From Hyphomonadaceae bacterium UBA1933 (GTDB lineage: Bacteria > Pseudomonadota > Alphaproteobacteria > Caulobacterales > Aquidulcibacteraceae): DNA of 64,000 nucleotides. This document shows positions 1 to 8,962 of the stretch, piece after piece; position 1 is the stretch's first letter; every line of letters starts with the position of its first letter. The stretch is taken from contig DDFH01000008.1 of NCBI GenBank assembly GCA_002337085.1, positions 10,349-74,348 on the forward strand. Direction: 5' to 3'. The position numbers and the translations under genes are program-made. The notes under the pieces are model-generated. The model had not been told where the DNA came from, did no database searches, and was given only the letters and a program-made list of their open reading frames with translations.

Positions 1-2041
1 AACGCTCGGCAAAAGTTTTATAATGCTGACGCGCAAGAAGTGTTGTTGGACAAACCACTGCAACTTGACGACCACTCATTGCAACGGTGAATGCGGCACG
101 CAATGCTACTTCGGTTTTGCCAAAGCCAACATCACCACAAATAAGCCTATCCATAGGCTTACCTGCCTGCAAATCTTCCAACACATCATCAATTGCATTA
201 ATTTGATCATCAGTTTCATCATATGTAAAGCGCGCACAAAATTCATCATAAACACCCTGTATAGGGTTAATAGCATCGGTTTTTTGTGATGAGCGTACCG
301 CAGCAATACGAATAAGCCCTGCGGCCATTTCAAGAAGGCGTTTTTTTGCTCGTGCTTTACGCCCTTGCCATGCAACACCGCCAAGCTTGTCAAGAATTGC
401 TTCCGCACCATCGGCTCCATAACGGCTGATAAGGTCGATATTCTCAACAGGTAAAAATAATTTATCACCACCTTGATATATTAATTCAAGACAATCGTGC
501 GGCGAACCCATAACCTCTAGGGTTCTTAAGCCTTCATAACGACCAATACCATGATCGATATGGACAATTAAATCACCGACATTAAGGCTAGATGCTTCCA
601 TCAAGAAGTTAGACGATTTTCGGCGCTTGCGCCCACGTCCCAACCTATCACCTAAAACGTCTTGTTCGGAAATTATAATTAAATTGCCAATTTCAAAACC
701 ATGTTCAATTGGAAGAACCGCAAGACCAATATTGGTTTTAAGCATAACACCCAAGGCAGCAAAATTTGGCAATGAATAAAGATTTTCCATGCCATGTTCG
801 GTTAAAACATGGGCAAGACGTTCTGCTGACCCTTCGGTCCAGGCGGCAATAATCACATCTTTTTTGTCTTTTTTAAGCGCACGAACATAATCGCGTAAAC
901 TTTCCCAGACATTTATATTAGTATCAGCTCGTTCCGGTGCAAAGTCACGTGATGGCTTAGAATTTATATTCAATACCGCACCTTCGAGACCAGATACAAA
1001 TGGATTAAATCCACGTTGCTTATAACGTGAAGATATTTGTTCAATGTCTCTTAGTCCAAGATATAAACCATTTGGTCTTAATGCCTTATATGGCAATGAA
1101 CCTTTTGGAGGTGGCACAAGGCGTGCCTGATAATAATCTTCTATTAGTTTTTCGCGTTCAGCAAGGGCATTATCAAGACCATGCTCAAAGCAGAAGATTG
1201 TTGTTTCCGGCACATAATTAAACAAACTTTCCAAATGGTCAAAAAACATTGGCAACCAATGTTCCATACCATTGCGCTTTATCTTGCTACTTACGCTTTC
1301 ATAAAGTGCATCACCTTGCGGTGCGCCAAATTTTTCAAGATAATTAGTTCTAAATAAACTAATACAATCATTATCAAGCAACACCTCTGAAACTGGCACA
1401 AGTGATAATGCTTCAAGCCTATCAATAGAGCGTTGAGTCTCGACATCAAAAGTGCGGATACTTTCAAGATTATCGCCGAATAAATCCAACCTTACTGGTG
1501 ACTGCATTTGTGGCGCAAATAAATCTATAACCCCGCCACGAATTGCAAATTCGCCCTTTTCGCGCACGGTTGCAGTGCGATTATAGCCATTGGCGGCAAG
1601 ATAATTTTGTAAATCGTCTAAATTAATATCGTCACCAACTTTTGCTGAAAATGCAGACTTTAAAAGCCGTGCCTTTGGCAAAGTTTTTTGCATTAATGCC
1701 GATGCCGTTGTGATTAAGACAAAATTGGCATCACTTTTTAAATTGGCAAGCCTTGAAAGCGTGGCAAGACGCATTGCCGAAATCTCACCCGCCGGCCCTA
1801 CCCTATCATACGGCAAACAATCCCATGATGGCAGACGTAAAACCTCAACATTTGGGGCAAAGAAATTTAAACCATTGGCAAATTTTTGTGCGGCCTGATC
1901 ATCCGTAGCAACATAAACAAATTGCCCGCCATTTGATTTAATACTTTCTGACAAAATAAGTGCATCAACCCCAGAGGCGGCCCCCTCGAGAATAATCTTA
2001 CCTTCACCATTATGGAAAATTTGTAAAAGCGTTTTGTCCAT
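1..2041 (-). CDS. mfd: Transcription-repair coupling factor Mfd, N-terminal part (runs off the window)
   Basis: Mfd is a DNA translocase that removes RNA polymerase stalled at lesions and recruits UvrA. About 680 N-terminal residues of a protein usually near 1150 are present; the rest lies beyond base 1. The N-terminus has the UvrB-like segment with LPSWDCLPYDR and VGPAGEISAMR. The translocase module begins near the window edge, with the Walker A segment GDVGFGKTE at about residue 634 followed by VVCPTTLLARQHYKTFAER. The start is the ATG at 2041. The frame is open to base 1, so nothing suggests a pseudogene. In related alphaproteobacteria sdhE lies next to mfd; here a MerR gene on the opposite strand separates them. 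Confidence in the family is very high. Confidence 0.95.
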   Translation of the reverse strand, partial: MDKTLLQIFHNGEGKIILEGAASGVDALILSESIKSNGGQFVYVATDDQAAQKFANGLNFFAPNVEVLRLPSWDCLPYDRVGPAGEISAMRLATLSRLANLKSDANFVLITTASALMQKTLPKARLLKSAFSAKVGDDINLDDLQNYLAANGYNRTATVREKGEFAIRGGVIDLFAPQMQSPVRLDLFGDNLESIRTFDVETQRSIDRLEALSLVPVSEVLLDNDCISLFRTNYLEKFGAPQGDALYESVSSKIKRNGMEHWLPMFFDHLESLFNYVPETTIFCFEHGLDNALAEREKLIEDYYQARLVPPPKGSLPYKALRPNGLYLGLRDIEQISSRYKQRGFNPFVSGLEGAVLNINSKPSRDFAPERADTNINVWESLRDYVRALKKDKKDVIIAAWTEGSAERLAHVLTEHGMENLYSLPNFAALGVMLKTNIGLAVLPIEHGFEIGNLIIISEQDVLGDRLGRGRKRRKSSNFLMEASSLNVGDLIVHIDHGIGRYEGLRTLEVMGSPHDCLELIYQGGDKLFLPVENIDLISRYGADGAEAILDKLGGVAWQGRKARAKKRLLEMAAGLIRIAAVRSSQKTDAINPIQGVYDEFCARFTYDETDDQINAIDDVLEDLQAGKPMDRLICGDVGFGKTEVALRAAFTVAMSGRQVAVVCPTTLLARQHYKTFAER

Positions 2042-2103
2042 CACAAATGTCTATTAAGGCGAAACCAATAGATTTTAAATAGCCGAATGCTGCAAAAATA
2101 TTA

Positions 2104-2134
2104 TTGACCCTAACGCAACGTGATAGATTATCAC
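2104..2134 (+). promoter_or_regulatory. MerR-type promoter with 19-bp spacer and operator dyad
   Basis: A -35 TTGACC (2104-2109) is separated by exactly 19 bases from a -10-like TATCAC (2129-2134). The spacer holds the imperfect dyad CTAACGC-AA-CGTGATAG. An overlong spacer with a dyad inside it is the hallmark of promoters that MerR activators untwist. The regulator gene starts 30 bases downstream, so autoregulation is the simplest reading. This also argues against the TTG at 2104 being the start codon. Confidence 0.7.
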
Positions 2135-2163
2135 TATGCCAAATCGAATATGAAAGCATAAAG

Positions 2164-2922
2164 ATGACAGAATATAGTGTTAAACAATTAAGTGATTTGG
2201 CAAAAGTTTCGGTTCGAACTTTACATTATTATGATGAAATTGGCCTTTTAAAACCATCATGTAGAATGGATAATAACTACCGCCTTTATAATAATAATGA
2301 TGCTTTAAAACTCCAGCAGATTTTAATTTATAAAGAATTTGGTTTGACACTTAATGAAATTGACAAAATAGTAAATGCCAAAGGCTTTGATATTAAATCA
2401 GCACTTATAACACACCAAAAACGCCTTCATGCTTCGATTGAAAAAACCGAACATTTGTTATCGGTAATAAATAAAACCATTGAAGATATAGAAGGAAAAG
2501 AAAAAATGAAAGAGCAATTATACCAATGGCATTCCGATGAACGCCAAAAAGAATATGAAGAATATTTGATTGAAAAATATGGTGAAACTATGCGTGAAAA
2601 TATTGCGCATTCGAAAAAGGCATTTTCAAAATTAACTGATGCAGAAAAAGCAAAAGTAATGAAAGATTTTGAAATAATCGAAACCGCACTTGTTGATGCA
2701 TATAATCAAGGGGTTGAAGTTGGCTCTAATACCATGAAGCCACTTTTAGACAAACATCGCGAATGGATTGGCTTTATGTGGAATAAAGAGTGTCCCAAAC
2801 CTGCTTATGCCGGACTTGCAGATATTTATGAAAGCCATCCAGACTTTATCATACGCTATGAAACATTATCAATTGGTTTTGGAAAATGGCTGCCAGAGGC
2901 AATGCGCGAATATGCGAAATAA
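2164..2922 (+). CDS. MerR-family regulator with C-terminal TipAS domain
   Basis: A 252-residue transcription regulator. The winged-helix DNA-binding domain opens with YSVKQLSDLAKVSVRTLHYY and continues DEIGLLKP, typical of MerR proteins. A dimerisation coiled coil follows (about residues 75-115). Residues 120-250 match the TipAS ligand pocket, which in TipAL and Mta relatives binds thiopeptides or other drugs (YEEYLIEKYGETM, HREWIGFMW, YESHPDF). The ATG at 2164 is chosen because the MerR-type promoter lies upstream of it. No efflux or resistance gene is adjacent, so its target apart from itself is unknown. It sits between sdhE and mfd on the opposite strand, which looks like an insertion into a conserved pair. 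Confidence 0.88.
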   Translation: MTEYSVKQLSDLAKVSVRTLHYYDEIGLLKPSCRMDNNYRLYNNNDALKLQQILIYKEFGLTLNEIDKIVNAKGFDIKSALITHQKRLHASIEKTEHLLSVINKTIEDIEGKEKMKEQLYQWHSDERQKEYEEYLIEKYGETMRENIAHSKKAFSKLTDAEKAKVMKDFEIIETALVDAYNQGVEVGSNTMKPLLDKHREWIGFMWNKECPKPAYAGLADIYESHPDFIIRYETLSIGFGKWLPEAMREYAK

Positions 2923-2931
2923 ATATAATGC

Positions 2932-3234
2932 TTAAGAATTAATATCGCCAACCCAAAGAGTGTTTTTCAAAGTGGCGAAAGTTTGCAAATCACTTAGGAC
3001 ATTACCCTTAAATTCCTCTGGTGCCTCACGTTGGCCAATAATCCAGTAATAAACATCCCAATCTTGTTGGTTTAAAAGCGCATCAAACTGATTTAGCTCG
3101 GCCTCAGAAAGTGCTTCAAGTTTTTGGTCTGCATATGTGCCCATCAAAAAATCATGCTCTCTAAAGCCGCGACGCCATGCGCGGAATCTAAGTTGTTTAA
3201 TGCGGGTTTCACGGTCAATTGTATCTGTGGTCAT
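2932..3234 (-). CDS. sdhE: SdhE/CptB-like FAD assembly factor (DUF339)
   Basis: A 100-residue protein of the SdhE family, which promotes covalent flavin attachment to the succinate dehydrogenase flavoprotein. The family motif RGFRE is present in FRAWRRGFREHDFLMG near the N-terminus, and the second half has DWDVYYWIIGQ. The chosen start is the internal ATG at 3234 (MTTDTIDRE). A start at 3252 would add six residues and push it against the upstream terminator. It is followed by the oppositely oriented MerR gene. Its promoter was not identified; it may depend on readthrough of the terminator at 3262-3291. Confidence 0.85.
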   Translation of the reverse strand: MTTDTIDRETRIKQLRFRAWRRGFREHDFLMGTYADQKLEALSEAELNQFDALLNQQDWDVYYWIIGQREAPEEFKGNVLSDLQTFATLKNTLWVGDINS

Positions 3235-3261
3235 GTTTTTGTCTTTAGACAAATTTCAGAC

Positions 3262-3291
3262 AAAAGAAAAGCCCCCACTTTTGGTGGGGGC
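3262..3291 (-). terminator. Rho-independent terminator after the wall hydrolase gene
   Basis: On the minus strand an 8-bp perfect stem GCCCCCAC/GTGGGGGC with a 5-base loop is followed by TTTTCTTTTG. It lies 24 bases past the stop of the hydrolase gene and just before sdhE. Confidence 0.85.
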
Positions 3292-3314
3292 GTTCGTTGC
3301 GGCTTTTGTAACTC

Positions 3315-4076
3315 CTAATTGCCGCTGTAGAAGATGTGTGAGCCAATTTGAGCAACTTTTGGGAAAACCCCAGCCCAGCTTGGTCTTACTCTTGATGCAT
3401 GGAAATAGGTTGCATTTCCAACAACACCAGGCTTCCAACCATCATACACACGTTGCGCAATCTCCTGAGAACGATTCCATTGAGGACCAGCAGGAGGTGC
3501 ATTTCTGGTGCAGACCCAAGAGAATTGGCAAACATTGCCTCTTCTTTGACGAACAACACCACAATAAGTCTTCGGATAAGCACGATTATTAACACGGTTT
3601 ACAACTACTTCAGCAACTGCAAGTTTACCGCGATCAGGCTCGCCACGAGCCTCATAATATACTGCTTGGGCAAGGCAATTGATTTCTCTATCGCGTTCAG
3701 ACCCAGAATCAGAAATTCGGCTTATAGTCGGTTGCGGTTGGAAAGCAGCCGCAACTGGCTTTGTGATTGGGGCAACTACGCCCGCAATTTGTGACGCGGC
3801 AGCTTCAAGCGCCGCATCAATTGAACCCACAGTTGATGACGTCGCTACGGTCCCCTTCTGTGTGGTAATAGTTTCGGTTTCAACCGACATTGGCTTGCCA
3901 ACATCTGGTCCAGCCATTGCCTGTGTCGAAATAAAAGACACCGCAATAACAGCCCCTAAAACGGTCGCAGCATCACGCGCGAGGGCTTTAAGAGTACCGC
4001 CTAATCTATTAGACATGGCGGCGGTTTGACCATAAATAATTAACAAAGGCAACCCAATTATTAATAAATATTCCAT
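3315..4076 (-). CDS. SleB/CwlJ-type cell wall hydrolase, membrane-anchored
   Basis: A 253-residue protein with a hydrophobic start (MEYLLIIGLPLLIIYGQ), a second hydrophobic stretch near residues 35-55 (DAATVLGAVIAVSFIS), a low-complexity linker, and a C-terminal Hydrolase_2 domain (about residues 130-250). The domain shows DREINCLAQAVYYEARGE, VAEVVVNRV and NATYFHASRV, typical of SleB/CwlJ enzymes that cut peptidoglycan. The presumed catalytic Glu is in YYEARGE. In proteobacteria without spores these proteins are thought to act in wall remodelling. The gene is last in the direction of the glyQ-glyS-ppdK run but is separated from ppdK by a strong hairpin, so it is probably transcribed on its own. 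Confidence 0.88.
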   Translation of the reverse strand: MEYLLIIGLPLLIIYGQTAAMSNRLGGTLKALARDAATVLGAVIAVSFISTQAMAGPDVGKPMSVETETITTQKGTVATSSTVGSIDAALEAAASQIAGVVAPITKPVAAAFQPQPTISRISDSGSERDREINCLAQAVYYEARGEPDRGKLAVAEVVVNRVNNRAYPKTYCGVVRQRRGNVCQFSWVCTRNAPPAGPQWNRSQEIAQRVYDGWKPGVVGNATYFHASRVRPSWAGVFPKVAQIGSHIFYSGN

Positions 4077-4106
4077 AAAAAAAGTGCGGCAACTTGGCGC
4101 ATAAAT

Positions 4107-4148
4107 AATAAGGCACGGAAATCATTACGATTTTTCCCGTGCCTTATT
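4107..4148 (-). terminator. Terminator hairpin downstream of ppdK
   Basis: A 12-bp perfect stem (AATAAGGCACGG/CCGTGCCTTATT) is extended inward by GGAAATC/GATTTTTCC. On the minus strand it is followed by ATTTATG. It lies about 70 bases past the ppdK stop and upstream of the wall hydrolase gene. Confidence 0.7.
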
Positions 4149-4217
4149 GTTATTTTAAATTACATTAAAATGCTGCAATGCCACAAATATGCCAACGAAT
4201 CAGGCAATATTTATGTA

Positions 4218-6884
4218 TTACTTTGCTTGTTTAAGCGCCGCTTGTGCCGCAGCAAGGCGTGCAATTGGAACCCGATAAGGTGAGCAAGACACATAATCAA
4301 GCCCAACTTTTTCACAGAATTCAATCGATGCAGGATCGCCACCATGCTCACCACAAATGCCAAGTTTCAGTTTTTCGCGAACCGAACGACCTTTTTCTTT
4401 TGCAATTTTGATTAATGAGCCAACACCATCTTGATCAATTGTCACAAAGGGGTCTTTTTCAAAAATACCTTGCGCAATATAATCATTCATAAAGCGACCA
4501 GCATCGTCACGTGAAATGCCCAAAGTGGTTTGGGTCAAATCATTTGTTCCGAATGAAAAGAACTCCGCTTCTTGTGCGATTTCATCGGCGCATACAGCGG
4601 CGCGTGGCAATTCAATCATGGTTCCAACCATATATTCAATCTTCATACCAGCTTTTGCCATAACTTCTTCGCCAATTGCGATTACACGACCTTTAAGGAT
4701 TTGCAATTCTTTACGAGTTGAAACCAAAGGAATCATGATTTCAGGAATTGGCGCAGTACCAGATGCCTTGGCAACCTCAATTGCCGCTTCAAAAATTGCG
4801 CGAGCCTGCATTTCATAGATTTCAGGGAAAGTAATACCCAAACGGCAACCACGGTGACCAAGCATTGGGTTAAATTCGTGCAAATCTTTTGCGCGCTGCA
4901 ATAGTTTATCACCATCAAGACCGGTTGCTTTGGCTACTGCCTCAACATCTTCGGCGCTATGTGGTAAAAATTCATGTAAAGGCGGATCAAGAAGTCGAAT
5001 TGTAACCGGAAGACCAGTCATAATTGTGAAAAGATCCACAAAGTCTTTACGCTGCATAGGAAGAATTTTCGCAAGCGCCGCTTCACGTCCTGATTTCGCT
5101 TCGGATAAAATCATCTCACGAACCGCCGCAATACGCTCTGCATCAAAGAACATGTGTTCAGTACGGCAAAGACCTATACCTTCTGCACCAAAATCGCGTG
5201 CTGTTTTAGCGTCAAGTGGCGTTTCAGCATTCGCGCGAACTTTAAGATGACGGACACCATCAGCCCAAACCATCAAGGTTGCAAAATCGCCAGACAATTC
5301 AGGTTGTTCAAGTTCAGCAGCACCAAACAATACTTCGCCCAAGCCACCATCAACAGAGATAATGTCGCCTTTTTTAACTTCACGACCCTTAACAACGAAT
5401 TTGCCAGCATCTTCATCAATGCGGATTTCACCAGCACCAGAAACGCAAGGACGCCCCATACCGCGTGCAACAACCGCCGCGTGCGAAGTCATGCCACCAC
5501 GCGAAGTCACAATAGCGCGTGCCGCATGCATACCATGAATATCTTCTGGAGAAGTTTCTTCGCGAACGAGGATAACTGATTTTCCCGCTTGTGACATCTG
5601 CTCGGCTTCGTCGGCATCAAAAACAACCTCACCAACCGCAGCGCCAGGTGATGCCGGAAGGCCTTTTGTCAAAATATCGCGTTTATAGCTTGCTTTGATT
5701 GTTGGGTGTAATAATTGGTCAAGAGCGGCGGCATCTATACGTTCAACCCCCTCTTCTTTGGTAATCATACCTTCGGCAACCATATCAACCGCAATTTTCA
5801 ACGCCGCTTTTGCAGTACGTTTACCGTTACGGGTTTGCAGCATCCATAATTTACCATTCTCTGCGGTAAATTCGATATCTTGCATATCGCGATAGTGATT
5901 TTCTAGTTTTTTATAAACTTCATCCAATTGCGCATAAACTTCTGGCAAGGATTCTTCTAAAGATTCGCCACTTTCGCCCATGGTTACGCGTTGAACTTTG
6001 GTAATTGATTTTGGCGTTCTGATACCTGCAACAACGTCTTCACCCTGCGCGTTGATGAGATATTCACCATAGAATAATTTCTCACCGGTTGATGGGTTAC
6101 GCGTAAACGCCACACCGGTTGCCGATGTGTCACCCATATTACCAAATACCATCGCCTGAACGTTAACCGCAGTTCCCCAGCTTTGCGGAATATCGTGCAT
6201 TTTGCGATAGAAGATTGCCCGGTCATTCATCCATGATTTGAATACCGCACCAACAGCGCCCCACAATTGGTCATTGACGTCTTGCGGGAAAGGTTTGCCC
6301 ATCTCAGCTTCAACGGCTGATTTATATTTTCTGACGATTTCCTCCCAATCCTCAGCATTTAATTCGGTATCATCTTTATAATCGTTGATTTCCTTGAAAG
6401 ATTCCAAAATATCTTCAAACATATGATGCTCTAGTTCAAGAACCACATTTGAATACATTTGGATAAAACGACGATACGAATCATAAGCGAACCGGCGATT
6501 ACCTGATTTTTCTGCCAAACCTTCAACCGTTTCGTCATTAAGACCAAGATTAAGGACGGTATCCATCATACCAGGCATTGACGCACGTGCACCAGAGCGC
6601 ACAGAAACCAAAAGTGGGTTTTCTTTATCACCAAAGGTTTTACCAACGGTCTCACCAACTTTTATTGTTGCTGCTTCAACTTGTGCCATGAGTTCATCAG
6701 GGTATTTCTGACCCAATTCATAAAATGCGGTGCAGACTTCGGTCGTAATTGTAAACCCAGGGGGAACCGGCAAGCCAATCTTGTTCATTTCAGCAAGGTT
6801 GGCACCTTTTCCGCCTAAGAGGTTTTTCATACTAGCATCGCCGTCAGCGTTACCAGCACCGAAACTATAAACATATTTTGTCAT
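4218..6884 (-). CDS. ppdK: Pyruvate, phosphate dikinase
   Basis: PPDK interconverts pyruvate, ATP and phosphate with PEP, AMP and pyrophosphate, linking gluconeogenesis and glycolysis. The 888-residue length is normal. The N-terminal ATP-binding domain has KNLLGGKGANLAEM and SVRSGARASMPGMMDTVLNL. The swivelling phospho-histidine domain has RGGMTSHAAVVARGMG, with the catalytic His near residue 465 and the regulatory Thr two residues before it. The C-terminal PEP/pyruvate barrel has GLCRTEHMFF, FGTNDLTQTTLG and ICGEHGGDP. The start is the ATG at 6884, preceded by GGGGA; the longer frame to 6971 would overlap glyS. It follows glyS by 58 bases, matching the glyQ-glyS-ppdK order of many alphaproteobacteria. 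Confidence 0.97.
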   Translation of the reverse strand: MTKYVYSFGAGNADGDASMKNLLGGKGANLAEMNKIGLPVPPGFTITTEVCTAFYELGQKYPDELMAQVEAATIKVGETVGKTFGDKENPLLVSVRSGARASMPGMMDTVLNLGLNDETVEGLAEKSGNRRFAYDSYRRFIQMYSNVVLELEHHMFEDILESFKEINDYKDDTELNAEDWEEIVRKYKSAVEAEMGKPFPQDVNDQLWGAVGAVFKSWMNDRAIFYRKMHDIPQSWGTAVNVQAMVFGNMGDTSATGVAFTRNPSTGEKLFYGEYLINAQGEDVVAGIRTPKSITKVQRVTMGESGESLEESLPEVYAQLDEVYKKLENHYRDMQDIEFTAENGKLWMLQTRNGKRTAKAALKIAVDMVAEGMITKEEGVERIDAAALDQLLHPTIKASYKRDILTKGLPASPGAAVGEVVFDADEAEQMSQAGKSVILVREETSPEDIHGMHAARAIVTSRGGMTSHAAVVARGMGRPCVSGAGEIRIDEDAGKFVVKGREVKKGDIISVDGGLGEVLFGAAELEQPELSGDFATLMVWADGVRHLKVRANAETPLDAKTARDFGAEGIGLCRTEHMFFDAERIAAVREMILSEAKSGREAALAKILPMQRKDFVDLFTIMTGLPVTIRLLDPPLHEFLPHSAEDVEAVAKATGLDGDKLLQRAKDLHEFNPMLGHRGCRLGITFPEIYEMQARAIFEAAIEVAKASGTAPIPEIMIPLVSTRKELQILKGRVIAIGEEVMAKAGMKIEYMVGTMIELPRAAVCADEIAQEAEFFSFGTNDLTQTTLGISRDDAGRFMNDYIAQGIFEKDPFVTIDQDGVGSLIKIAKEKGRSVREKLKLGICGEHGGDPASIEFCEKVGLDYVSCSPYRVPIARLAAAQAALKQAK

Positions 6885-6942
6885 TATAATCCCCAGTATG
6901 ACGTTAATTGTTTTCAGTTCTAAGATGCATTTGCGGCAAAAT

Positions 6943-8961
6943 TTAGCCGCGAATGCACTCAAAGTCTGCAACCTGAGACATCATTTGTCTTAAATCACAT
7001 AAAAGCGCAAGTCGATTTTTTCGCTTATTCTCGTCACTATCATTGACCAAAACATTGTCAAGGAAATCAAAGATAGGGTCTCTAAGCAATGTAAACGTTT
7101 TCATTGCCCCAACATAGTCCTCATTATTGAGGCTTACGGCAAGCGCGGCTTTAGTATTATTAATTGCTGAAAATAATGCCTTTTCTGCATTTAATTCTAA
7201 ATATTGTGCAGATGCAACAAAAGTGCCATCCAAAGCGCCTTTTTTCTCTTCGGCCTTTAATATATTTGTTGCACGCTTGTAACCTTCAAGAAGGGTTTTA
7301 CCTTCTTCGGTTTTCAAAAACTCGCTTAGGGTTTTTACTTTTTGTGTGATGCGGTAAATATCATCATCCGCGCCCGCAAAAACCGCATCAATCACATCAT
7401 ACTCAAGCCCCTCGTCTTTTAGAAAGACTTTTAGGCGGTCAATGAAGAAAGATTGAAGTTCATAACTAACGCGGGTTTTAAGCGGCAGCCTGATTTTATT
7501 CTCAAGAATAATCCTAATTATTCCCAATGCCGCGCGACGAAGCGCATATGGGTCACCAGAACCAGTTGGTTTTTCACCAATGGCAAAGAATGAAACCAAT
7601 GTGTCAAATTTATCCGCCAAGGCAACCGCAATTGATACCGGATTTGTAGGTACATAATCAGATGGGCCAACAGGCTTATAATGTTCGGCGATTGCATTTG
7701 CTACATCTAATGTCTCTTGATCATTATTGGCATAATAACGCCCCATAACTCCTTGTAATTCTGGGAATTCACCAACCATTTCGGTCACTAAATCCGCTTT
7801 ACATAGCAATGCAGCACGTTTTGCCAAATCAACATCTGCGCCCACAATTGGTGAAAGCTCACCCGCCAATTCAACAACGCGTTTAACTTTGTCACCAATA
7901 GAGCCAATTTTTTGATGGAATACAATTTTATCAAGTTTTGGAACGCGCGCTTCTAATGTAGTTTTTCTATCCAAATCCCAGAAATAGCGTGCGTCATTCA
8001 AACGCGCCGAAAGAACGCGGGCATTACCGTGCGCAATCGCTGTGCCACCATCAGCGGCATTTACGTTTGAAACCACGATGAAATATGGCGCAAGTTTTCC
8101 AGTTGCCTTAGAATTTACCACAAAATATTTTTGATTGATGCGCAATGTAAGGCGGATAACTTCCGGCGGAAGGTCAAGGAATGCCTCATCCATTTGTCCT
8201 AAAATAACAAATGGCTCGTCAACAAGACCACAAACTTCTTCCAATAGGCCAATATCTTCAATTAATTCAAGATTATTATCAGCACATAGTTTTTGCGCTT
8301 GTGACATGATTGATTTTTTACGTTCTTCACGGTCAATCAATACATGTGCCGCGCGTGTTTTCTCCTGATAATCAGCAAAATCCGTAACCGTAAAATCTTC
8401 TGGTGCATGGAAACGGTGACCGCGTGTTACATTACCGGACTTAATACCATCAATTTCAAAATCAACAATTTCACCACCAAACAAACAAAGAATCGAATGA
8501 AGTGGGCGCACCCATCTTAAAGTCCCCTCTCCCCAACGCATTGATTTTTGCCACGGAAAATTGCGAACAATGCTTGGCACTAATTCTTTAATAATATCAG
8601 TGGTTTTTGCGCCTTTTTTAACAATTTCAACAACGTAAAAATCGCCCTTTTTTGGGTCTGAAACAATCTTTGCCTCTTCAATAGATGAAATGCCAGCGGA
8701 ACGAATAAAACCATCAATAGCAGGTTGCGGCGCACCAACCTTTGGCCCCTTTTTCTCTTCAGAAACGTCGGGGGTTTCATTGGGCAGACTTTCAATGCAA
8801 ATGCCAAGACGGCGCGGTGCAACAAAATTGGTGATTTCACCAACATTTACGCCAGCTTTTTCAAGGCCTTCTTTGACCATTTTTGCCAAATCTTCAGACG
8901 CGCGTTTTTGGAAACGTGCCGGAATTTCTTCTGAAAATATTTCTAATAGAAACTGGCTCAT
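6943..8961 (-). CDS. glyS: Glycine-tRNA ligase beta subunit
   Basis: The beta subunit of the tetrameric alpha2-beta2 glycyl-tRNA synthetase, which contributes tRNA recognition; the alpha subunit carries the active site. The 672-residue protein begins FLLEIFSEEIPARFQKRA and includes GEGTLRWVRPLHSI, LPPEVIRLTLRINQKYFVV and DPYALRRAALGIIRI, all family hallmarks. An HD-like region and an anticodon-binding region fill the C-terminal half. The ATG at 8961 lies one base after the glyQ stop, so translation is probably coupled, and a start at 8973 would overlap glyQ. Confidence 0.96.
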   Translation of the reverse strand: MSQFLLEIFSEEIPARFQKRASEDLAKMVKEGLEKAGVNVGEITNFVAPRRLGICIESLPNETPDVSEEKKGPKVGAPQPAIDGFIRSAGISSIEEAKIVSDPKKGDFYVVEIVKKGAKTTDIIKELVPSIVRNFPWQKSMRWGEGTLRWVRPLHSILCLFGGEIVDFEIDGIKSGNVTRGHRFHAPEDFTVTDFADYQEKTRAAHVLIDREERKKSIMSQAQKLCADNNLELIEDIGLLEEVCGLVDEPFVILGQMDEAFLDLPPEVIRLTLRINQKYFVVNSKATGKLAPYFIVVSNVNAADGGTAIAHGNARVLSARLNDARYFWDLDRKTTLEARVPKLDKIVFHQKIGSIGDKVKRVVELAGELSPIVGADVDLAKRAALLCKADLVTEMVGEFPELQGVMGRYYANNDQETLDVANAIAEHYKPVGPSDYVPTNPVSIAVALADKFDTLVSFFAIGEKPTGSGDPYALRRAALGIIRIILENKIRLPLKTRVSYELQSFFIDRLKVFLKDEGLEYDVIDAVFAGADDDIYRITQKVKTLSEFLKTEEGKTLLEGYKRATNILKAEEKKGALDGTFVASAQYLELNAEKALFSAINNTKAALAVSLNNEDYVGAMKTFTLLRDPIFDFLDNVLVNDSDENKRKNRLALLCDLRQMMSQVADFECIRG

Positions 8962-8962
8962 A

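Noticed and set aside
2104..2163. TTG start at 2104 adding 20 residues to the MerR regulator
   Set aside because: The TTG is the -35 box of a MerR-type promoter and the added residues precede the conserved N-terminus.
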